Shown here piece after piece: positions 63,072 through 64,000 of a stretch of DNA of 64,000 nucleotides. The notes below the pieces were generated by a model. That model was not told the origin of the DNA, searched no databases, and saw nothing but the letters and a program-made list of their open reading frames with translations. Origin of the DNA: Paenibacillus xerothermodurans (GTDB lineage: Bacteria > Bacillota > Bacilli > Paenibacillales > NBRC-103111). How positions within the stretch are numbered: position 1 is the first letter of the stretch; the number at the start of each line of letters is the position of its first letter. The stretch covers positions 62,278 to 126,277 of the forward strand of contig NZ_NHRJ02000009.1 in assembly GCF_002220865.2 (NCBI RefSeq), in the 5' to 3' direction. Made by a program: the position numbers and the translations under genes.

Positions 63072-63869
63072 ATGTCCCATTTATTCAAGGCACACAATAT
63101 CGACGGCTATCAGGACATTATCCCTGAAAACAATAGCCTGTTAACATACCTTGCACTGGGAAAAATCTCTCTCAACAAAGATGAACAATACTCCTGCCAT
63201 ACGGATGGATATGAAATGGGCTTAGTGATTTTATCAGGTCAAGCCACGATAGAAATTGAAAAGGAGAGATGGTCGGACCTCGGTGAGAGGCAGACGGTGT
63301 TTGATGGCAAGGCGACCACAGTGTATATCCCCTGCCGGTCGAATTACACCATCACCGCACAAACCGATCATTTAGAAGTTGCCGTGTGTAAAGCAAAGGC
63401 TGAAACGAAGTTCACTCCGTTTGTCGTAAGACCCAGTGACGTTGTTGTCAATGCCAGAGGTAAAGAGTTATGGCAGCGTGAAGTCCATGGCATAATCACC
63501 GATAACGGAGATAGTCGGGTACATCGGCTGGTGCTGGGAGAAACGTATAATCAAGCCGGGCATTTGTCAAGCTATCCTCCTCACAAGCACGATGGGGAAT
63601 TTGCGCCGGAAGAACCGAACTTAGAGGAAGTCTATTATTATCAGCTGGATCCCCAGCACGGCTTTGGCGTACAACTGCATTACACCAAGGATCAAAGCAT
63701 AGACCAGTCCTACATCGTGCGTAATGGAGACAGCTTTGCTATTGATAAAGGATATCACCCTGTTAGTGCCGCCGCGGGCTACCGGTTGTACTACTTGTGG
63801 TTTATGGCAGGCCCGGAGACTAGAATCTTACAGCCGTTCGATGACCGGGATCACGCTTGGCTGAAATAG
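63072..63869 (+). CDS. iolB: 5-deoxy-glucuronate isomerase
   Basis: A 265-residue double cupin. It matches IolB, which converts 5-deoxy-glucuronate to 5-dehydro-2-deoxy-gluconate in myo-inositol breakdown. HLSSYPPHKHDGEFAPEEPNLEEVYYYQLDPQHGFGVQLHY holds the metal-binding His and Glu, and FAIDKGYHPVSAAAGYRLYYLWFMAG is the C-terminal signature. I start at the ATG at 63072 (AAGGAG upstream), not the one 48 bases before. No other iol gene is present in the window, though one may follow. Confidence 0.93.
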   Translation: MSHLFKAHNIDGYQDIIPENNSLLTYLALGKISLNKDEQYSCHTDGYEMGLVILSGQATIEIEKERWSDLGERQTVFDGKATTVYIPCRSNYTITAQTDHLEVAVCKAKAETKFTPFVVRPSDVVVNARGKELWQREVHGIITDNGDSRVHRLVLGETYNQAGHLSSYPPHKHDGEFAPEEPNLEEVYYYQLDPQHGFGVQLHYTKDQSIDQSYIVRNGDSFAIDKGYHPVSAAAGYRLYYLWFMAGPETRILQPFDDRDHAWLK

Positions 63870-63980
63870 CAGGTCGGCCGAGTCCACTCCCTATCCACCT
63901 TGTGTTGAACTCGGCTTGTTTAGCCGAACCTGTTGTTTTATGATAGATGAATATATTTCAGCGTTTAAGGTGGAGAACTA

Positions 63981-64000
63981 TTGAAGAAGAGTGAATTTAC
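63981..64000 (+). CDS. Start of a further gene, cut by the window edge
   Basis: A TTG at 63981 follows GGTGGAG by five bases and opens a frame MKKSEF. Only six codons are visible, so nothing can be said about the product. Confidence 0.4.

Noticed and set aside
1-64000. Insertion sequences, prophage genes, tRNA or rRNA genes
   Set aside because: No transposase, integrase, phage structural gene or conserved RNA sequence was recognised on either strand.

Overview
The window looks like chromosomal DNA of a spore-forming Gram-positive bacterium of the Paenibacillaceae (Paenibacillus or a close relative). The grounds are a secreted subtilase with three S-layer homology domains, a CotD-like coat protein, a YesR/YteR-type GH105 enzyme, YdaT-, CsbD- and DUF1540-type small proteins, an HxlR/HxlAB cassette, strong AGGAGG-type ribosome binding sites and frequent TTG/GTG starts, all at a moderate GC content. 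The genus is an inference; no rRNA or tRNA gene is present.

Layout. 1-12 kb, minus strand: a short-chain dehydrogenase, an isolated glgC, a cytoplasmic GH13 neopullulanase, a CHASE3-HAMP-GAF hybrid kinase with three receivers followed by a CheR-type methyltransferase, a broken small membrane protein gene, an RNA-methylase-like protein and a PQQ-type sugar dehydrogenase lipoprotein. 12-22 kb: an orphan sugar-binding lipoprotein, Dps, a small kinase-like protein, cardiolipin synthase, the SLH subtilase and a LysM-3D wall protein. 22-29 kb: glnS, a 56-residue unknown, the relic of a LigB/YgiD dioxygenase, then a hydroxyacid cluster: cdaR divergent from glycerate kinase and larA, with a GarR-like reductase converging on it. 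29-37 kb: a frameshifted luciferase-like monooxygenase, several small stress- or spore-type proteins, GH105, a UDG-superfamily protein, a VOC protein and csbD. 37-42 kb: a GC-rich 36-bp minisatellite, a nuclease-helicase fusion behind an apparent LexA box, a Ser/Thr kinase and a DMT exporter. 42-48 kb: a polar amino acid ABC transporter, an acetyltransferase, a fatty acid desaturase whose reading frame begins at ATT, and KtrB. 48-51 kb: the formaldehyde-fixing hxlR-hxlA-hxlB set. 51-55 kb: a sugar regulon (MFS permease, LacI regulator, alpha-glucosidase) tied together by two near-identical palindromes. 55-60 kb: catalase, a chemoreceptor and an aldo/keto reductase. 60-64 kb: an operon of MHS permease and M24 peptidase plus iolB, preceded by three copies of a 10-bp operator half-site.

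How the genes fit together. The most coherent units are catabolic: the CdaR-controlled glycerate cluster, LacI-controlled alpha-glucoside uptake and hydrolysis, RuMP formaldehyde fixation, and an uptake-plus-hydrolysis operon of unknown substrate next to iolB. Several genes are visibly decaying (dioxygenase relic, frameshifted monooxygenase, broken membrane protein, tail fragment behind GH105, desaturase without a standard start). No phage, insertion sequence, CRISPR array or obvious island was seen. I found no clearly unprecedented system; the best leads are the desaturase start, the LexA-box nuclease-helicase, the larA-containing glycerate cluster, and the unexplained operator set before the M24/iolB genes.
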